From Polynucleobacter sinensis (lineage in GTDB: Bacteria > Pseudomonadota > Gammaproteobacteria > Burkholderiales > Burkholderiaceae), in assembly GCF_001595985.1 (NCBI RefSeq), contig NZ_LOJJ01000002.1, forward strand, positions 62,001-126,000: a stretch of 64,000 nt of DNA, read 5' to 3'. The position numbers and the translations under genes are program-made. The notes beneath the pieces are model-generated. The model did no database searches. It had not been told where the DNA came from and saw only the letters and a list, made by a program, of their open reading frames with translations. Below are positions 62,034 through 64,000 of this stretch, piece by piece (within the stretch, counting starts at the first letter, position 1; each line of letters starts with the position of its first letter).

Positions 62034-62996
62034 TCAATAGTATTTTTTGAGATCCATACCGGCATACATACTAGCCACTTGATCGGCATAGCCATTGAAC
62101 ATTTGGGTTCTAATCTTTGGCGCAAACACACCCTTAGGATCGCCAATTCGACGTTCAGTGGCCTGACTCCAGCGAGGATGATCTACTGCCGGATTAACGT
62201 TGGAATAAAAACCATACTCTCGAGAATCAAACTGACTCCAGCTCGTCTTTGGCATCTCTTCAGTCAAACGAATTTTGACAATTGATTTTGCACTCTTAAA
62301 TCCATACTTCCAGGGCACCACAATCCGTACGGGAGCGCCATTTTGCTTTGGCAGAACTTCTCCGTAAAGTCCAAATGTCAATAAGGTCAGGGGATTCATG
62401 GCCTCGTCCAAACGAAGTCCTTCCCGATAGGGCCACTCGATAATTTGACTCTTTAATCCTGGCATTTGCTTGCGATCAGCTAACGAAATAAATTCCACAT
62501 ATTTAGCCGAACCCAGAGGCTGAACATAATTCAATAGCTTTGATAAAGAATAGCCATCCCAAGGGATCACCATAGACCAACCTTCTACACAGCGCATACG
62601 ATAAATACGCTCTTCCATTGGTGCTAACTTTAATAAGGCATCAATATCTAAAGTAACGGGCTTTTTTACCAAGCCTTCAATGGTGACTGTCCATGGCTTC
62701 GTCTGCAAACTACCCGCATAAACAAATGGGTCGGTCTTATCAGTGCCAAACTCATAAAAGTTGTTATAACTCGTTACGTGCTTATAGCTTGTTGGCTCAT
62801 CACCAACGACATAACTTGGATTTGGCGTTGCCGCGAGCCGTTGGGGACCATTTGCCAAAGCCTCCCGAGAAAACCAAGGCGCAAGGGCCAAACCAAAAGC
62901 ACCTGCCGCTGCCGATTGAATCAGTTGACGGCGGTTTTCAAATACCGCTTTAGGAGTAATTTCGCTAGAGCGCACTATTTTCTGATGAAAAGACAT
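62034..62996 (-). CDS. msrP: Periplasmic methionine sulfoxide reductase, molybdopterin subunit MsrP
   Basis: 320 residues with a Tat signal (Arg22-Arg23, [11 protein letters not shown]) and the molybdenum-ligating Cys136 in [18 protein letters not shown]. The C-terminal [10 protein letters not shown] element is typical of MsrP. Repairs oxidised methionine in periplasmic proteins, using electrons from MsrQ. First gene of the operon msrP-msrQ-lipocalin-MBL hydrolase. Confidence 0.95.
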   Translation of the reverse strand: MSFHQKIVRSSEITPKAVFENRRQLIQSAAAGAFGLALAPWFSREALANGPQRLAATPNPSYVVGDEPTSYKHVTSYNNFYEFGTDKTDPFVYAGSLQTKPWTVTIEGLVKKPVTLDIDALLKLAPMEERIYRMRCVEGWSMVIPWDGYSLSKLLNYVQPLGSAKYVEFISLADRKQMPGLKSQIIEWPYREGLRLDEAMNPLTLLTFGLYGEVLPKQNGAPVRIVVPWKYGFKSAKSIVKIRLTEEMPKTSWSQFDSREYGFYSNVNPAVDHPRWSQATERRIGDPKGVFAPKIRTQMFNGYADQVASMYAGMDLKKYY

Positions 62997-63163
62997 TGCA
63001 AGACCCTTTGCTAATATTCAGGATGGAGACTGGGATACCAATCATTCTCCTACGGTTAGCAATTTATTGCTCAAGACCTCTTGATTTCTAATAGGGTTAA
63101 ATCCAATACCTCCGGGCAGCCAAAAGCAGTTAAATGGGGTTTTCATCACCCCAAAAGGTCACT

Positions 63164-63811
63164 ATGGCTTGGATCTTATCGGCTTGCGCTATCTTTTTGC
63201 TGGGCGTTTATCAAAGCCGTCATGGGGTTCTGCTGCAGCCTCGCCTTAGAAATCTATTTCTCTCTTGCATTGTGTTGCTGGCGGTAGCTTGGAATATTCG
63301 CGCCCACCTACCCAATAGCAACATCGACAACTTTATCGACCTCTCATTTCACTTTTTTGGCGCATCATTGCTTGTTGCACTTTTTGGATTTTGGAGTGCA
63401 ATTACCTTGCTATTTATCGTAGCCTTAGTTGGCGTATTTGGCTTAAGTGGGGACTTGGTAGAGGCTAGTCGACACTATATTGTTGTGAGCGTGACGCCTG
63501 CGATTTTGGCTTATGGAGTTATCCAAGCGGTTCACCGCTTTTTACCAAAACATTTATTTGTGCTTATTCTCGGTAATGGGTATTTAGCAGCCTTCATGAG
63601 TACCTTTATTACCGGTGTCATGATTTATCTCCTGCAACTCCTTTTTGATATCAACTCTTTTGGCTCAAATGACCCACTAGGGTGGTTCTTAGGCCTACTC
63701 ATCCTCTCCTTCATGGAGGGCTCTCTCTCCGGTATGCTGCTAGCTATTCTTCTAGTCTATAGACCGCAATGGGTCAGCACCTATCAAGAAGATGTCTATA
63801 TGAGCGCGTGA
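63164..63811 (+). CDS. CbiM-like membrane protein (COG3235 type, energy-coupling-factor permease relative)
   Basis: 215 residues from ATG 63164, chosen because AAAGG lies five bases upstream; ATG at 63134 in the same frame would add 10 residues. Six or so hydrophobic segments with FHFFGASLLVALFGFWSAI, QAVHRFLPKHLFVLILGNGYLAAF and LSFMEGSLSGMLLAIL resemble the CbiM core without its metal-binding N terminus. No ECF ATPase genes are next to it. Function unknown. Confidence 0.75.
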   Translation: MAWILSACAIFLLGVYQSRHGVLLQPRLRNLFLSCIVLLAVAWNIRAHLPNSNIDNFIDLSFHFFGASLLVALFGFWSAITLLFIVALVGVFGLSGDLVEASRHYIVVSVTPAILAYGVIQAVHRFLPKHLFVLILGNGYLAAFMSTFITGVMIYLLQLLFDINSFGSNDPLGWFLGLLILSFMEGSLSGMLLAILLVYRPQWVSTYQEDVYMSA

Positions 63812-63842
63812 GTTCAATTGCGGCAATGACCGCAATAGGTCG

Positions 63843-63875
63843 AAAAAAAGGCAAACCAGATGGTTTGCCTTTTTT
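63843..63875. terminator. Bidirectional rho-independent terminator
   Basis: GGCAAACC-AGAT-GGTTTGCC, a perfect 8-base stem flanked by seven A on the left and six T on the right. It serves both the CbiM-like gene (plus) and the isocitrate dehydrogenase gene (minus). Confidence 0.9.
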
Positions 63876-63912
63876 ACTTACCAGCAATGAAAGCCGAAGC
63901 TACTTAAGCCAC

Positions 63913-64000
63913 TTAAGCCGCTCTAGCTGCTTTCAAGATTGCGTTCAAGGTTTGACTTGGGCGCATCACTGCTTTGCACTTCTCTGGGTCAGCCACATAG
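63913..64000 (-). CDS. icd: NADP-dependent isocitrate dehydrogenase, monomeric type (C-terminal end only, cut by right window edge)
   Basis: Reading the minus strand up to the TAA at 63913-63915 gives 28 complete codons ending YVADPEKCKAVMRPSQTLNA followed by ILKAARAA. The MRPSxTxN segment at the C terminus is diagnostic of monomeric (type II) isocitrate dehydrogenase. Catalyses oxidative decarboxylation of isocitrate to 2-oxoglutarate. The rest of the gene is outside the window. Confidence 0.75.
   Translation of the reverse strand, partial: YVADPEKCKAVMRPSQTLNAILKAARAA

Noticed and set aside
63008..63062. TTGCTAA and TTAGCAA inverted pair upstream of msrP as a regulator site
   Set aside because: The arms are 41 bases apart and only 7 bases long; chance is a sufficient explanation.
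1..64000. CRISPR arrays, insertion sequences, integrases, tRNA or rRNA genes
   Set aside because: Looked for regularly spaced repeats, terminal inverted repeats with transposase-like frames and cloverleaf-like sequences; none seen by eye. A tRNAscan and repeat search would settle it.

Overview
The window is a gene-dense, AT-leaning stretch of bacterial chromosome. It most resembles a small-genome Burkholderiaceae such as Polynucleobacter. Reasons: eight Bug/TctC-type periplasmic receptors, several CaiB/BaiF CoA-transferases, and a housekeeping set (msrPQ, DUF2889, DUF455, phasin, monomeric isocitrate dehydrogenase) typical of that group. This assignment is inference; no rRNA or other marker is present. 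I found no tRNA, rRNA, insertion sequence, prophage or CRISPR array. Genes are packed in tight operons with short gaps.

Region 1 (1-38 kb) is an archipelago of small carboxylate-catabolism modules, most with their own Bug receptor and several with their own regulator. (a) A GntR-linked operon runs leftwards: CMD-like protein, 3-hydroxyisobutyrate-dehydrogenase-like enzyme, Bug, gabD (cut by the left edge). (b) Cys-less Rrf2 regulator, then AbrB permease plus GST. (c) A six-gene operon (YeiH-type exporter, TauD/TfdA dioxygenase, enolase-superfamily enzyme, Bug, four-domain rhodanese, Bug) lies opposite a YeiE-like LysR gene. I read it as a candidate organosulfur-acid pathway. (d) Acyl-CoA dehydrogenase plus CoA-transferase plus LysR, then a second hydroxyacid dehydrogenase. 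(e) A stress and redox patch: a small protein behind an FNR-like box, DUF455, truncated haemoglobin, ahpC-ahpF. (f) Two IclR divergons. One has iclR-acyl-CoA dehydrogenase-Bug against CoA-transferase-Bug. The other has iclR-CitE-Bug-CoA-transferase against Bug-RraA aldolase-hydroxyacid dehydrogenase. Both intergenic regions carry an inverted repeat with the same core and spacing. (g) A PrpF-like isomerase plus Bug lies opposite an Ldh_2-type dehydrogenase.

Region 2 (38-50 kb) holds a two-subunit molybdenum hydroxylase, a 964-residue FAD/Fe-S dehydrogenase, and a TolC-adaptor-RND heavy-metal efflux operon that ends with a PII-like gene.

Region 3 (50-64 kb) is mostly housekeeping: an HPF-like protein, a TerC-UspA fusion with an apparent internal start, an NhaR-like regulator with an SbtA-like bicarbonate transporter, phasin, a PpiC isomerase, a GNAT enzyme, an isochorismatase-like hydrolase, a pterin dehydratase, a pseudouridine synthase, an SDR, the msrP-msrQ-lipocalin-MBL operon, a CbiM-like membrane protein, and the 3' end of a monomeric isocitrate dehydrogenase. 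The only stretch over 300 bases without a gene is 49837-50142.
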